A stretch of 64,000 bases of DNA from Paraniabella defluvii (GCA_019316985.1 CP079215.1:3410001-3474000); one strand, 5' to 3'; positions 1 through 10,164 are shown, numbered from the stretch's first letter. Notes: generated by a model not told the origin, from the sequence alone. Program-made: numbers and translations.

Positions 1-69
1 CGCCCTATCTGGCCCTGACACCATTTGCCGGTGTTGTAATTCCTTTCCTCTTATCTAAATAAATCCATT

Positions 70-389
70 ATGTCTTTAGTTAATAAAAGACATCAGCGCC
101 TCGCTACGCTGATGATGACCACTCTTTTGTTTTGTCGGCTGCTGCCGTTGCCCAGGATGGTAATGCCGGTATCACAGAAGCTACCAGCAAAGTAAAAAGC
201 TACTTCTCTACAGGAACGAACCTGATGTATGCCGTAGGTGCCGTAGTCGGTCTTGTAGGCGCTGTCAAGGTTTTTAATAAATGGAACTCGGGCGATCCGG
301 ATACTAATAAAGTAGCGGCAGCGTGGTTCGGCTCCTGCATTTTCCTGGTGGTCGTTGCTACAGTGCTCAAAAGCTTTTTCGGCGTATAA
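70..389 (+). CDS. traE: TraE, conjugative transposon membrane protein (DUF4134), frame break in signal peptide
   Basis: Small inner-membrane component of the Bacteroidota type IV secretion apparatus (TraE/DUF4134, VirB3-like position). The mature part is in frame from about 132: AQDGNAGITEATSKV, then a hydrophobic stretch with GAVVGLVGAVKVFNKW, the family-typical SGDPDT motif, and a second hydrophobic segment ending LKSFFGV. The leader (MSLVNKRHQRLATLMM...) starts at the ATG at 70 in another frame, so one base is missing near 130. I chose 70 because it restores a normal cleavable signal peptide ending ...AVAQ. It is followed after 10 bp by traF, the usual order. Family assignment is secure; the exact join is inferred. 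Confidence 0.85.
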
Positions 390-399
390 AATTCTTGTT

Positions 400-729
400 A
401 TGGCATCCAGCAAGTATACCATCAACAAGGGCATTAATAAGCCGATTGAGTTTCGGGGTCTGAAAGCACAGTATATCGCTTACCTGGCGGTAGGCCTGGT
501 GGCGCTACTGTTACTGTTTGCTATTCTATACCTCACCGGGCTTTCAACATTCATTACGCTTCCTATAGTTGGCCTGTGTGCGTTTGCACTGTTTAGCTAT
601 GTGTATCGCTACTCCCGCAAGTATGGCGCTCATGGACTTATGAAAGAGGCCGCTTACCGCAGCTTACCCGAGGCCATTAAAGCCAAACGACTCTATAACC
701 TGCTCCAACCACAAAACAAAAATCAATGA
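400..729 (+). CDS. traF: TraF, conjugative transposon protein (DUF4133)
   Basis: About 109-residue inner-membrane protein of the conjugation machinery. The start ATG at 400 is preferred over upstream in-frame codons because the family begins MA(S)xxYTINKGINKPIEFRGLKAQYI, seen here exactly. Two adjacent hydrophobic segments lie at about residues 27-47 and 52-70, followed by a basic region (YRYSRKYG) and a Lys/Gln-rich tail. The stop overlaps the traG start (ATGA at 726-729), indicating translational coupling. The frame is intact. Confidence 0.9.
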   Translation: MASSKYTINKGINKPIEFRGLKAQYIAYLAVGLVALLLLFAILYLTGLSTFITLPIVGLCAFALFSYVYRYSRKYGAHGLMKEAAYRSLPEAIKAKRLYNLLQPQNKNQ

Positions 730-3302
730 CAACTATATTTTTAATATTACTCCTTACCGCCGGTATAGCAGCTATTCTTCATTTAAAGGAGTATAAAGAT
801 GTGCGCAAAGACCTGCTTAGTCTATTGCCCGTTTACAAAATCGAGCGTGATTATATTTTATCTAAGCAAGGGATTTTACCGCAGTATTTGAATTGACGCT
901 ACCGGAGATATTTACTACCGGAGCCGACCAGCAGGAACAATTACACCAGGCCTGGATCAAGGCCATCAAACTCCTGCCCAAGCACACGGTGCTGCATAAG
1001 CAAGACTATTTTTTCAAAGAAGGATACCAACCCGACTTTGAGACAGAAGCGTTTCTTTCCAGGGCAAGCGAAATGTTTTTCAACGAACGCCCCTTTCTGA
1101 ATCATAAATGTTACCTGATGCTCACCAAGAAGGCGGCGGGCAGAAAGCCTTCCAGCTCCGTGATGTCGAACCTGCTTCGCAAAAGAATGATATCCGGTAA
1201 TGTGGACACAAAGGCTATTTATGAGTTTGCTGATGTACTGGGGCAATTTGAAAGGGTGTTGACGGATACAGGCCTTTTATCACCTGGCGCCTGAAGGCAG
1301 ATGCCCTTTCCGGCAGCAAGCATAAGGCAGGCCTGCTGGAGGCATATCTCTACCTGGATAACGCAAAAGGTACACCCACATTATCTGATATTGTTTTTAA
1401 GCCGGAATGGAAGATCGGTGAGAATTACATGCAGCTGTATACTCTCGCAGATGCAGAAGACCTTCCGGCACAATGCGGCAGCAGTCTGCCTTACGACCGG
1501 TATAGCAGCGAGCGGACGCGCTTTACCGTAGGTTTTGCGTCGCCAATGGGGCTGCTTTTAAACTGCAATCATATCTACAACCAGTTTATTGTAATAGATG
1601 ATATGCAGCTGACCATGAAGAAGCTGGAAAGCAAACGCCTTCGTCTTCAGTCCTTATCGGCCTATTCCAGGAAAATGCCATCGCCCGTGATGCAACTGCT
1701 GATTTCCTGAATGAAGCGATATCACAGGGCAGGTTACCGGTTAAGGCACACTTTAATCTCCAGGTATGGACAAATAATGAGCAGGAACTAAAAGACCTGC
1801 GCAACGCAGCGGCTTCCGCCATTACACAAATCGATGGACAACCCCGGCAGGAGATCAAGGGAGCGCCCCAGATTTTTGGGCAGGCTTACCTGGTAATGCA
1901 GCTGACCTTCCCTTGAATGAATGTTTTGATTCGTTTGCAGAACAAGCTGTTTGTTTTCTCAACATGGAAACGAATTATCGTAGCTCCATAAGCCCGGTAG
2001 GTCTGCGTTTAGGGGACCGAATAACCGGTATGCCGGTTCATGTGGACCTATCTGATGAGCCGATGCGCAAGGGGATCATTACCAATCGGAACCGCTTCAT
2101 AATTGGCCCGTCCGGGGTCTGCCGGGCCATTTTCTCAGAAAGTGGCCCGGTAGACCCAAACATGGAAGCGGAAAAAGTTTTTTACCAATCATCTCCAACG
2201 CAGCTATTATGAACAGGGTGCTCACTGCGTAATTGTAGATGTTGGACACAGCTATAAAGGTCTTTGTAAACTGGTCGGCGGTTATTATTTCACTTACGAA
2301 GAGCGCAACCCAATTAAGTTCAATCCTTTTTTATAGGTGACGGTGATACGTTAGATACTGAAAAAAGGAGTCGATCAAAACGCTGCTCCTGGCATTATGG
2401 AAGAAGGACAACGAATCATTCCGGCGGTCAGAGTACGTAGCGCTCTCCAATGCACTCACTGGTTATTACGAGTTTTTAGAATTAAATGAAAAGGTATTTC
2501 CCTGCTTCAATTCCTTTTATGATTACCTGAAGGATGCTTTCGTAAAAGGTTACAGCAGGAGAAGGTAAAAGACCGTGATTTTGATATTGACAATTTCCTC
2601 TATGTACTGAGGCCTTACTACAAGGATGGCGAATTCGATTACCTGCTTAATGCGAACGAGAACCTGGATCTTTTACAGCAAAGGTTTATCGTATTCGAAC
2701 TTGACAACATCAAGGATCACCCCATTCTGTTTCCCGTGGTGACCCTGATCATTATGGAGGTCTTTATTTCCAAGATGAGGAAACTGAAAGGTATCCGAAA
2801 GATTATTCTCATCGAGGAAGCCTGAAAGCTATCGCCCGGGAAGGTATGGCGGAGTACATTAAATACCTTTTAAAACGGTCAGAAAATTCTTTGGCGAAGC
2901 AAATGTAGTTACCCAGGAGGTCGAAGATATTATCAGCTCGCCCGTGGTGAAACAGGCCATTATTAATAACAGTGATTGTAAAATCCTCCTGGACCAAAGT
3001 AAGTATCAAAATAAGTTTGACCAGATACAGGAACTGTTGGGCCTTACGGAAAAAGAGAAAATGCAAATCCTGTCGATCAACAAGGCAAACGATCCGGCCA
3101 AAAATACAAAGAAGTATTTATAAGCTTGGGAGGACAACTTAGCAAGGTCTATCGTACGGAAGTTTCGCTGGAGGAGTATTTAGCCTATACCACCGAGGAG
3201 GCAGAGAAAATGAAAGTACAGCAATATGCCGAACGGTTCGGCGGCGATTATCGTAAGGGTATCGCAGCCTTGGCCAGGGACATACGTGATAATAAATCAT
3301 AA
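726..3302 (+). CDS. traG: TraG, VirB4-type conjugation ATPase, interrupted by several indels and a hairpin insertion
   Basis: VirB4-family ATPase that energises pilus assembly and DNA transfer at the inner membrane, normally about 800-850 residues. The N-terminus has one hydrophobic segment and VYKIERDYILSKQG. It continues with LPEIFTTGADQQEQLHQAW, WIKAIKLLPKHTVLHKQD and FNERPFLNHKCYLML in a second frame from about 893. The P-loop region NRNRFIIGPSG lies at about 2090-2116, then after a 50-nt insertion come GSGKS codons and YYEQGAHCVIVDVGHSYKG. The tail YAERFGGDYRKGIAALARDI ends at 3302. Frame breaks are near 880, 1290, 1700, 2117-2166, 2181 (T6 for T7), 2330 (T6 for T7), 2361 (A6 for A7), 2555 and 2870. 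The homopolymer breaks look like consensus errors; the insertion in the P-loop does not. Confidence 0.88.
2115..2157. repeat. 43-nt near-perfect hairpin inserted in the traG Walker A codons
   Basis: Two 21-nt arms separated by one base: left arm begins gggtctgccgggcc, right arm ends tggcccggtagaccc. All 21 positions pair; two of the pairs are G.U-type wobbles when read as RNA. It lies between the GGG codon of GPSG (2114-2116) and a GGA AGC GGA AAA AGT run (2164-2178) that would encode the rest of the P-loop, GSGKS. Removing 50 nt joins these into a canonical Walker A. I see no second copy in the window. Confidence 0.85.
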
Positions 3303-3315
3303 AAATAATCAGGAC

Positions 3316-3984
3316 ATGAAAAAGATATTCGTTACAGCTATACTAAGCCTCGTGCTGGCACTGTCGCCTCATCGTAGTCATGCTATTGTCTGGAAGGTAT
3401 TTACGGAAGCCGTCAAAAAGGCATTGAGAGCGGCGGACCTTGCCATTCAGCGGTTACAAAACAAGACCATCGGTCTTCAGAATGCGCAGAAGGAAGTGGA
3501 AAATACGATGTCAAAGCTAAAGCTTCGCGAGATATCAGACTGGGCCGAGAAGCAGAGAGGCCTTTTTGAAAAATACTACGATGAGTTGGCAAAGGTGCGT
3601 AACGTCATTGCCTCTTATAAAAAAGCAAGACAGGTTATCGCCGGTCAGCTACAGTTGGTGGAAGAATACCGGCGGGCATGGGCACTACTAAGACAGGATA
3701 AGCATTTTACTGCAGAAGAGATCCGTTACATGGAGCAGGTATATTCCGGAATCCTTACCAGCAGTCTCAGAAATGTGGAGCAGCTCTACCTGGTACTGTC
3801 CGATCACAAGACGACGATGACCGATGGCAAACGTTTGGAACTGATTACGCAGGCTGCCATCGGGCTGGACGAGAACCGCTCCGATTTGAAGAAGTTCAAT
3901 AACCAGAATTTTCTTTTAAGTCTCAATCGTTCGAGGGATATGCTGGATGCTGCTAACACAAAACGTATCTACGGGATTCAATAA
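3316..3984 (+). CDS. TraI-type periplasmic conjugation protein (DUF4141-like), paralog 1
   Basis: Secreted, mostly helical protein of about 222 residues in the position of TraI, the VirB5-like minor pilus component of Bacteroidota ICEs. The ATG at 3316 begins a signal peptide (MKKIFVTAILSLVLALSPHRSHA); the upstream in-frame extension is the traG tail in another frame and was rejected. The body is predicted coiled helix (LREISDWAEKQRGLFEKYYD, KKARQVIAGQLQLVEEYRRA), ending with the TMTDGKRLELI segment typical of this group. It is the first of three tandem relatives. Intact. Confidence 0.75.
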   Translation: MKKIFVTAILSLVLALSPHRSHAIVWKVFTEAVKKALRAADLAIQRLQNKTIGLQNAQKEVENTMSKLKLREISDWAEKQRGLFEKYYDELAKVRNVIASYKKARQVIAGQLQLVEEYRRAWALLRQDKHFTAEEIRYMEQVYSGILTSSLRNVEQLYLVLSDHKTTMTDGKRLELITQAAIGLDENRSDLKKFNNQNFLLSLNRSRDMLDAANTKRIYGIQ

Positions 3985-4001
3985 CCTTACAACCTAGCAA
4001 T

Positions 4002-4637
4002 ATGAACAACATAGTAGGAGCATTGCTATTATGCTTGCTGGCTTGTACCAGTTCGGCTCAGGGCATCTTCAATCAAAAAGCTACGCAGATCAAAAGATAC
4101 ATGGAGCAGATAGGACTACTGCGTACTTATCTAAGGCAAGCCGAGCGTGGGTACCAGATCTTAGACAAAGGGCTTCATACCATCAGGGATATAAAAAGAG
4201 GCGAGTTTAACCTGCACGACCTCTATTATAAATCGCTTAAATCGGTGAACCCGGAAGTACGGCGACTGTCGGAAGTGGATGCCGCTGTGCAAACCGGTAC
4301 GGCCATACTCAGGCAGGCTTCCAAAATGATTCGTGTTAACAATAGCAGTGAATTACTGGAGGCTTCAGAAAAAGGTACGTCGTCAGTGTTTTGGGTAAGA
4401 TCATTGATGACGCTGAAAAAGACCTTCAGTACCTGGATGATTTAATTACTACTGGCCGGATGGCGCTTACCGATGATGAGCGGATTAAGCGGATTAACCA
4501 GGTATCCATTGTGCTTCAGCAAACCTCAGTAGTGTTACAAAGATTTACGGCGGAGCTCCAGGTTTTACTGCGCAGCCGTGCCCGGCAACACAGCGATAGC
4601 GAGCAAATGAATCGATTCTATAACCTTAAAAAAATAA
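4002..4637 (+). CDS. TraI-type secreted helical protein, paralog 2, frame break
   Basis: Signal peptide MNNIVGALLLCLLACTSSAQ, then a helical body with KATQIKRYMEQIGLLRTYLR and GYQILDKGLHTIRDIKRGEF. One frame break near 4375 moves the rest (VLGKIIDDAEKDLQYLD, RMALTDDERIKRINQV) into another frame. The natural stop is probably TAA at 4635-4637: with six A's rather than seven in the run at 4628-4634 the protein ends ...MNRFYNLKK. As given, the reading frame runs on into the next gene, which I attribute to the extra A. It is clearly paralogous to the next gene (TIRDIKRGEFNLHDL versus KVKDITSGNYSLHEG). Related proteins are often labelled TerB-like; I see no tellurite-resistance evidence. Confidence 0.7.
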
Positions 4638-4642
4638 AACCG

Positions 4643-5278
4643 ATGAAAAAATGGATCATATACCTGCTCTTTGTTTTTCTGTCTTTGGCAGGTTACGAAG
4701 TCAGGGCACAGGCCAACGAAATTCAGCAGCTGGCGCTTAATATCCAAAAGCTGACACAGTTCCGCAAGATACTCAGGAATATGTATACCTCTTACCAGAT
4801 CATACGCGGTGGATATGACAAGGTTAAAGATATTACTAGTGGCAACTACAGCCTTCATGAAGGCTTCCTGGACGGCCTGATGGCCGTTAGTCCGGCCGTT
4901 CGTAACTACAGGCGCGTAGGTGATATTATTAACAACCAGTCGCAGATCATCAAAGAGTATCGAAGGGCATTTGCCTCCTTTAAGCAGTCCGGGGTTTTTA
5001 ACACCCAGGAGATAGCCTATATGGGTGCCGTGTATGATAACCTGCTGGAAAAGAGCCTGGCTAATTTAAACGAGCTGACTATGGTCGTTACAGCAGGCAG
5101 CATGCGTATGTCGGATGACGAACGTTTGACCGCTATCGACCGCCTGGCTTCAGATGTGGATCAGCAGCTTAGCTTCCTGCGCTCTTTTAATAATTCCACG
5201 GGCGTGCTGAGCCGTCAGCGCCAGCGGGCACAGCAGGAAGTTAAATCTGTAGAAAAGATGTACAACCTCAAACAATAA
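4643..5278 (+). CDS. TraI-type secreted helical protein, paralog 3
   Basis: Signal peptide MKKWIIYLLFVFLSLAGYEVRAQ with the start at 4643, then a long helical protein of about 211 residues: QLALNIQKLTQFRKILRNM, YQIIRGGYDKVKDI, KEYRRAFASFKQSGVF and TAGSMRMSDDERLTAIDRL. The end (SVEKMYNLKQ) resembles the end of paralog 2 (MNRFYNLKK). It sits 6 bp upstream of traJ. In related ICEs this position holds a protein often annotated as TerB-like; the conserved gene order suggests a structural role in the transfer channel rather than resistance. Confidence 0.72.
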   Translation: MKKWIIYLLFVFLSLAGYEVRAQANEIQQLALNIQKLTQFRKILRNMYTSYQIIRGGYDKVKDITSGNYSLHEGFLDGLMAVSPAVRNYRRVGDIINNQSQIIKEYRRAFASFKQSGVFNTQEIAYMGAVYDNLLEKSLANLNELTMVVTAGSMRMSDDERLTAIDRLASDVDQQLSFLRSFNNSTGVLSRQRQRAQQEVKSVEKMYNLKQ

Positions 5279-5284
5279 GGTGAT

Positions 5285-6333
5285 ATGAAAACGATAATTC
5301 AACGGTTGGGGTTAGTTCTTTTGATAGTACTACCGGGACCATTATACGCGCAGGGACTTGCCGATGAGATAGCCGGCTTACAGGGTATCCTCGAACAGTT
5401 GTATGATGAAATGATTACCCTGGCGGGCGATATCATACCTATCGGCCGCTCCTGGCCGGGTTTGGAGCAATGCTTTATATTGGCTACCGGGTATGGGGCC
5501 ATATTGCCAGGGCAGAAGCCATTGACTTTTATCCATTGCTCAGGCCCTTTGCTTTAGGACTGGTGCTGACCTTTTACATGCAGGTGATCGGCCTTTTTAA
5601 TTCGATATTAAAACCAACGGTAAGCGTTACATCGGGCATGGTTAAGAATTCAGATGCTGCGATCAAAAAACTCCTGAAGGATAAAGAAGATGCTATTAAG
5701 CAATCCGATGAATGGCTGATCTACCAGGGGCCTAACGGTGAAGGAGACCGCGATGCCTGGTATAAGTATACCCATCCGGGTACCACGGAAGATGAAGGAT
5801 TCTTCGAGGAAATTGGTAATGATATCCGCTTTAGTATGAGTAAATATTATTACCAGTTTAAAAATAGTGTGAAGCAATGGATGTCCGAGATTTTACAGGT
5901 CTTGTTCCAGGCGGCGGCCCTTTGTATCAATACCCTGCGCACTTTTCACCTGGTGATCCTGGTCATACTTGGACCAATTGTTATCGGCCTGAGTGTCTAT
6001 GATGGATTTCAACATTCGCTTACACAGTGGATCGCCCGATATATCAATATCTATTTATGGTTACCGATCGCAAATATTTTCGGAGCGTTGATTGGTAAGA
6101 TCCAGGAGGGAATGATTAAACTCGATATCGGCCAGATCAAAGAGAACGGCGATACTTTCTTTAGCGCGACTGATACTGCTTACCTGGTATTTATGATCAT
6201 CGGTATTATCGGCTACTTCACCGTGCCCTCCGTTGCCAATTATGTGATCCATGCTCATGGTGGCAATGGTTTGCTTTCACGCGCCAACCGTGCAGGTGCT
6301 TCCACCATTGGGATGTTCACCGGCAAACGCTAG
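5285..6333 (+). CDS. traJ: TraJ, conjugative transposon inner-membrane protein, one frame break
   Basis: Polytopic membrane protein, VirB6-like in role. Signal peptide MKTIIQRLGLVLLIVLPGPLYAQ, then LADEIAGLQGILEQLYDEM. One C appears missing near 5452 (CTCCTGG for CTCCCTGG); restoring it gives IIPIGRSLAGFGAMLYIGYRVWG, typical of TraJ. Downstream are at least four strong hydrophobic stretches (PFALGLVLTFYMQVIGLF, FHLVILVILGPIVIGLSVY, IYLWLPIANIFGALIG, AYLVFMIIGIIGYFTVPSVA) and the terminal VIHAHGGNGLLSR motif seen in the family. The last 287 residues are in one intact frame. Confidence 0.88.
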
Positions 6334-6354
6334 AATACATCTTAAACAATTACT

Positions 6355-6975
6355 ATGTTCCGTCAATTTAAAAATATAGAGACCGCCTTTAAGCACATCA
6401 AGGTTTTCTCCTGGTGCTGATTATTGCAGTTACCGGCATTTGCCTGTCGACGATCTATTGGGCGATTACCGGTATTGATAAAATGCAGCAAAGAGTATAT
6501 ATCATTTCCAACGGCAAGCTCCTGGAGGCCGAGGCCGCCAACCGCAAAGACAACTTGAAAATAGAACTGGAAGACCATATCAAAACTTTTCATTTTTTTC
6601 TTCTTTACGCTGGCTCCCGACGATGTGCAGATAAAGGCACAGCTTTCCAAAGCCTTATACCTGGCCGATGGCAGCGCCAAAGCCCAGTATGATAACCTTC
6701 GGGAAAACGGCTATTACAGCAATATGGTATCGGGCAACGTCAGCCAACGCATAGAGCCGGATAGTATCACTATTTCTGTGGATCGCAAGCCCTATTACTT
6801 CCGGTATTATGCACGGCTGTATATCACCCGTCCTACATCGACGGTTACCCGAAGTATGGTAACGGAGGGCTATATCCGCGACGGCTTGCCTATCAGTTCT
6901 AATAATGTTCACGGTTTTTTGATCGAGCGCTGGGCCACACTCGATAACCGGGATATCGATATCAAAGCACGGTAA
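6355..6975 (+). CDS. traK: TraK, conjugative transposon protein, two frame breaks
   Basis: VirB8-like bitopic membrane protein of about 206 residues. It begins MFRQFKNIETAFKHIKVFS, the usual TraK start, followed by one membrane span (LIIAVTGICLSTIYWAITG) and a periplasmic domain containing QQRVYIISNGKLLEA, QIKAQLSKALYLADGSAK, YYSNMVSGNVSQRIEPDSI and YYFRYYARLYITRP. Breaks lie near 6410 and near 6597, the second beside a T7 run. It sits between traJ and the traL-like gene in the standard order. Confidence 0.87.
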
Positions 6976-6987
6976 AACCTGTATCCG

Positions 6988-7419
6988 ATGAAATCTATCC
7001 ATAATAATAAAAAGGATGTTGGCGAAGTTTCCATTTCGCGTCGGCTTTCCCGTTGGTGCAACCAGCAACAACACCGCTTAGCCGATATGCTGAACCGCAG
7101 CACAGCCCACTGGACGGGCTTTCAAAAGAAATTGGCGCTGGCCCTTTTCTGTTTGACAATGGGAGCCAATAGCGGTATTGTTTTATACCAGTCATTGTCC
7201 GGCAAAGCAACACCTAAGCCGTTAAGACCGGATGCGATCAGCACCGTACACTTACCGGCAGATACCCTTTCGGCTCGTGCAGCGGACAAGCAAAGGCGAC
7301 TTCTGAAGGCGAAGATCGATAGCCTGTATCGTGCTGATTCGGGGCGTGCACAGCTGGAGCGGCTTCGGCGGTCGCATCCCGGCCTTTGGGATAGTCTTCA
7401 AATATTCCTTGTTGAATAA
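6988..7419 (+). CDS. TraL-like small membrane protein (assigned by position)
   Basis: Intact 143-residue protein between traK and traM, the place of traL in CTnDOT-type operons. It has a basic N-terminus (SRRLSRWCNQQQHRLADML), one membrane span (KLALALFCLTMGANSGIVLYQSL) and a charged periplasmic tail ending LWDSLQIFLVE. Sequence likeness to TraL is not strong enough for me to assert by eye. The start MKSIHNNKKDVGEV is the first ATG after the traK stop. Confidence 0.65.
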   Translation: MKSIHNNKKDVGEVSISRRLSRWCNQQQHRLADMLNRSTAHWTGFQKKLALALFCLTMGANSGIVLYQSLSGKATPKPLRPDAISTVHLPADTLSARAADKQRRLLKAKIDSLYRADSGRAQLERLRRSHPGLWDSLQIFLVE

Positions 7420-7451
7420 TCATACCCACATACACTATAAATGCAATAATT

Positions 7452-8741
7452 ATGAACGAACAAATCAAAAAGAAACGCAGGTTACTGGTCGTCCTGCCTG
7501 TGATTGCAATTCCATTCCTTGCCCTGCTATTCTGGTCAATGGGTGGAGGTAAAGGTGACCCGGATGGAACAGCAGCACCGTCTTCAGGACTGAATACCAA
7601 CCTTCCCGGTGCCAGTCCTGATGATAAGCAGCAGGACAAGCTATCCTTATACGACCAGGCGTTAAAAGATTCCCTGGAAATGGAAGAGTTCCGCCGTGCC
7701 GACCCTTATGGAAAAAGACAATTCCTGTCTTATGCAGACAGTGCCAGATACGCCGATAGTTTGCGTGGCCTTACCCTGGGAAGCAATATCTATTATCCGG
7801 GTAACGCTCGTTATGACAACCTGGGAAGTCGTGAGGCCGAAGACCGCCTGAGCGAAAGATTGCATGACCTGGAAAATCAGTTGACGATGGCCGAATACAA
7901 GCGAAACGATTACCGGGCAAGCAGCAATGCTATGGCAGAAGTAGACCAGCTACAGGCTTCGCTGGAGGCTGGTACCCTGGCAGGCACAGCAGCAGGTGCG
8001 CCGGATGCCGAGCTGGAAAAGATTGATGATATTTTGGAAAAAGTGATGGATATACAAAATCCAGGGCGCGCACGCGAAAAAGCCAAAGCAGCATCCGAGA
8101 AAAATAAAGGGCTGGTTTATTCGGTATCGGCTCCGGTGGAGGATACCCGTGCCGATCTGTTCGGAAACAGCGGAACAACAAAGATCAAAGATGCAAAAAC
8201 CGCTGAAGCGGCGATCCGTCCGGTTACGGCCAATTTTTATGAGCTGTCCGGTGACGGCCCGGATGACCCGACGCAAACAAGGCAGTTCCGCTTTTGTACA
8301 TGAAACGCAAACCCTTGTTTCGGGTGCTACGATAAAAATGCGCCTGGCCGAACCAATCTTTATTAACGGGGTGATGATCCCTAAAGGAAATTATGTGTTT
8401 GGCACCTGCCAACTGGAGGGTGAGCGCATGCAGATCGAGGTAAAAGGTATTCGTTATAAAAATGCACTATTCCCCGTTTCCCTCGCTGTTTACGATATGG
8501 ATGGTATTACCGGCATTCGCATACCCGGGGCCATTGGCCGGGATGCTACCAAGCAGGAGCCGACCAGGTTTTACAAGGGTTGGATATACCGATGATGGAT
8601 CAATCCTTTGGAGCGCAGGCCGCCAGTGCCGGTGTACAGACTGTAAAATCTTTGTTCGGTCGTAAAGCCAAGCTGGTGCGCGCCACCGTTAAGGCCGGTT
8701 ACCCTGTGCTGCTCATCGACCTCAATAAACGCAATCAATAA
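7452..8741 (+). CDS. traM: TraM, conjugative transposon protein (VirB10-like), two frame breaks
   Basis: Envelope-spanning channel protein, about 430 residues. The cytoplasmic N-terminus MNEQIKKKRRLLVVLPVIA leads into one membrane span (IAIPFLALLFWSM), then a Pro/Gly-rich linker (GGGKGDPDGTAAP) and helical segments with SREAEDRLSERLHDLENQL. After breaks near 8282 and 8573 the C-terminal beta domain continues: VHETQTLVSGATIKMRLAE, FINGVMIPKGNYVFGTC, FPVSLAVYDMDGITGIRIPG, and FGAQAASAGVQTVKSLF. The second break fits one missing T. The ending LLIDLNKRNQ at 8741 is usual for TraM. Confidence 0.88.
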
Positions 8742-8770
8742 TCTTTTCATCCTTAAAAACTACTTTTCAA

Positions 8771-9629
8771 ATGAACAAGCTATTATTTATAATTCTATTG
8801 GCATCCGGCTTTGGGAGCCAGGCCCAGGCGCAACCTGCGCGTACCTTTTTAATGAGGCATTGCAGGAACCCTATCATTTATCGGTAAGCGATCAGAAGAC
8901 TACTATACTTGTATTTCCCGCGCCTATAGCTAGTAATGGTGTAGACCGGGGAACAGGGGATATACTGGCAAAAACGGTAACGGGTGTAGACAATGTGCTG
9001 AAGGTTAAAGGAGCGGCACCGTCATTTCCCCAAACCAATCTTACCGTAATTACCACCAACGGTAAGATCTATGCTTTCCGCGTGGATTACAGCGCTAACC
9101 CGGACGACCGTCCCATTGATATGGGGAAACAACAATTGCAGGAAGTTCAAGCGGCATTCTTTAAATCCCGCACCCTTAATGACGAACAGGTCGAAATGGT
9201 AGCCCGCAGTATTGCGAAGACGACACCCTTTATGACAAGGCCCAGGAAAAGATGTTTAAGATGTCGGCAGTGTTGGATGGTATTTATACCTGCGAGGATG
9301 TGATCTTTTACCGGCTTTCGCTTAAAAATAGCTCACCCATTGCCTACGACCTGGATTTTCTGCGCTTTTACGTAAAAGATAAAAAACGGATAAAGCGTAC
9401 CGCAGAGCAGGAAAAGCAGTTGCAGCCGCTTTATGTTTATAAAGAGCTGGACAACCGGATACCAGCCGATGGGCATAGCACCATCGTAATTGCTTTTCCC
9501 AAATTCACGATTGCGGACAAGAAGCATTTTATTATGCAGTTTTTTGAAAAAGGCGGTGACCGCCACCTTCAATTGAAAATGGAAGGCAATGATATTATAC
9601 AGGCCCGCCAGTTAAAATATAAATTCTAA
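8771..9629 (+). CDS. traN: TraN, conjugative transposon protein (VirB9-like), two frame breaks
   Basis: Periplasmic/outer-membrane channel protein of about 286 residues. Signal peptide MNKLLFIILLASGFGSQAQAQ from 8771; a break near 8852 leads to LQEPYHLSVSDQKTTILVFP, a hallmark of Bacteroidota TraN, then ASNGVDRGTGDILAKTV and TVITTNGKIYAFRVDYS. A second break near 9225 leads to MSAVLDGIYTCEDVIFYRLS, SPIAYDLDFLRFYVKDKK and DGHSTIVIAFPKFTIADKK, ending RQLKYKF. Gene order and motifs agree. Confidence 0.88.
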
Positions 9630-9640
9630 ATCTTTTCATC

Positions 9641-10126
9641 ATGACCAATCGCATCGAAAAGGGGCTGGAATCCTGGCACCGGCAGGAAGCACGTTTTGCA
9701 TCGATTTTCGGCAAGAAAGGTTTACAGGGAAGGGCCTTTGCAACAATACGCCTTGCTGAAATGCGTAAACTGTACAGGCGGGTGCAGCCGCCGCGCAATT
9801 TAGAAGAGCGGGTTTCAGTAAAGATGCTGCGCAGCGCCAACCGCAACCTGGAACGTCAGCTTTATCCCGGTCGTATGAACCGTGTAGCCCGCAGGATACT
9901 ACGTGCAGCCGGCGATTTTGCTACCCGTACACTCAAATGGCTTGTAACTAGTCCTGTGGGAGCGAGCGACCAAAGGTACCTGGCCTCCGGCAGGCAAAAG
10001 CAGACCGAAAGAGTGGTGATAACTAAGACGGGAGTAGCGCGAAAACCCAATGTAGTTCGTATGCAGCCCCGGCAGCACCAGGCGCTTGACCTGGGCAAGC
10101 AGCAATCAAAAGGGGTACGCCGCTAA
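9641..10126 (+). CDS. Basic hypothetical protein in the tra operon
   Basis: Intact 161-residue, strongly basic protein with no membrane segment or signal peptide: SWHRQEARFASIFGKKGLQG, MRKLYRRVQPPRNLEERV, RMNRVARRILRAAGDFATR. The C-terminal third is Arg/Lys/Gln-rich (QPRQHQALDLGKQQSKGVRR). It begins 11 bp after traN. I do not recognise the family. Charge and position would fit a nucleic-acid-binding or relaxosome accessory role, but that is only inference. Confidence 0.6.
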   Translation: MTNRIEKGLESWHRQEARFASIFGKKGLQGRAFATIRLAEMRKLYRRVQPPRNLEERVSVKMLRSANRNLERQLYPGRMNRVARRILRAAGDFATRTLKWLVTSPVGASDQRYLASGRQKQTERVVITKTGVARKPNVVRMQPRQHQALDLGKQQSKGVRR

Positions 10127-10164
10127 CAACGTAACAATATTAATCACAATAAAATTTGATTACA

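Noticed and set aside
4002..5278. Natural fusion of the second and third TraI-type proteins
   Set aside because: The in-frame run-on needs a seventh A at 4628-4634; the internal segment is a full signal peptide with its own ATG, so two genes with a base error are more likely.
4643..5278. Tellurite resistance function (TerB label used for similar proteins)
   Set aside because: Secreted, helical and inside the tra operon; no other ter genes or TerB metal-binding features seen.
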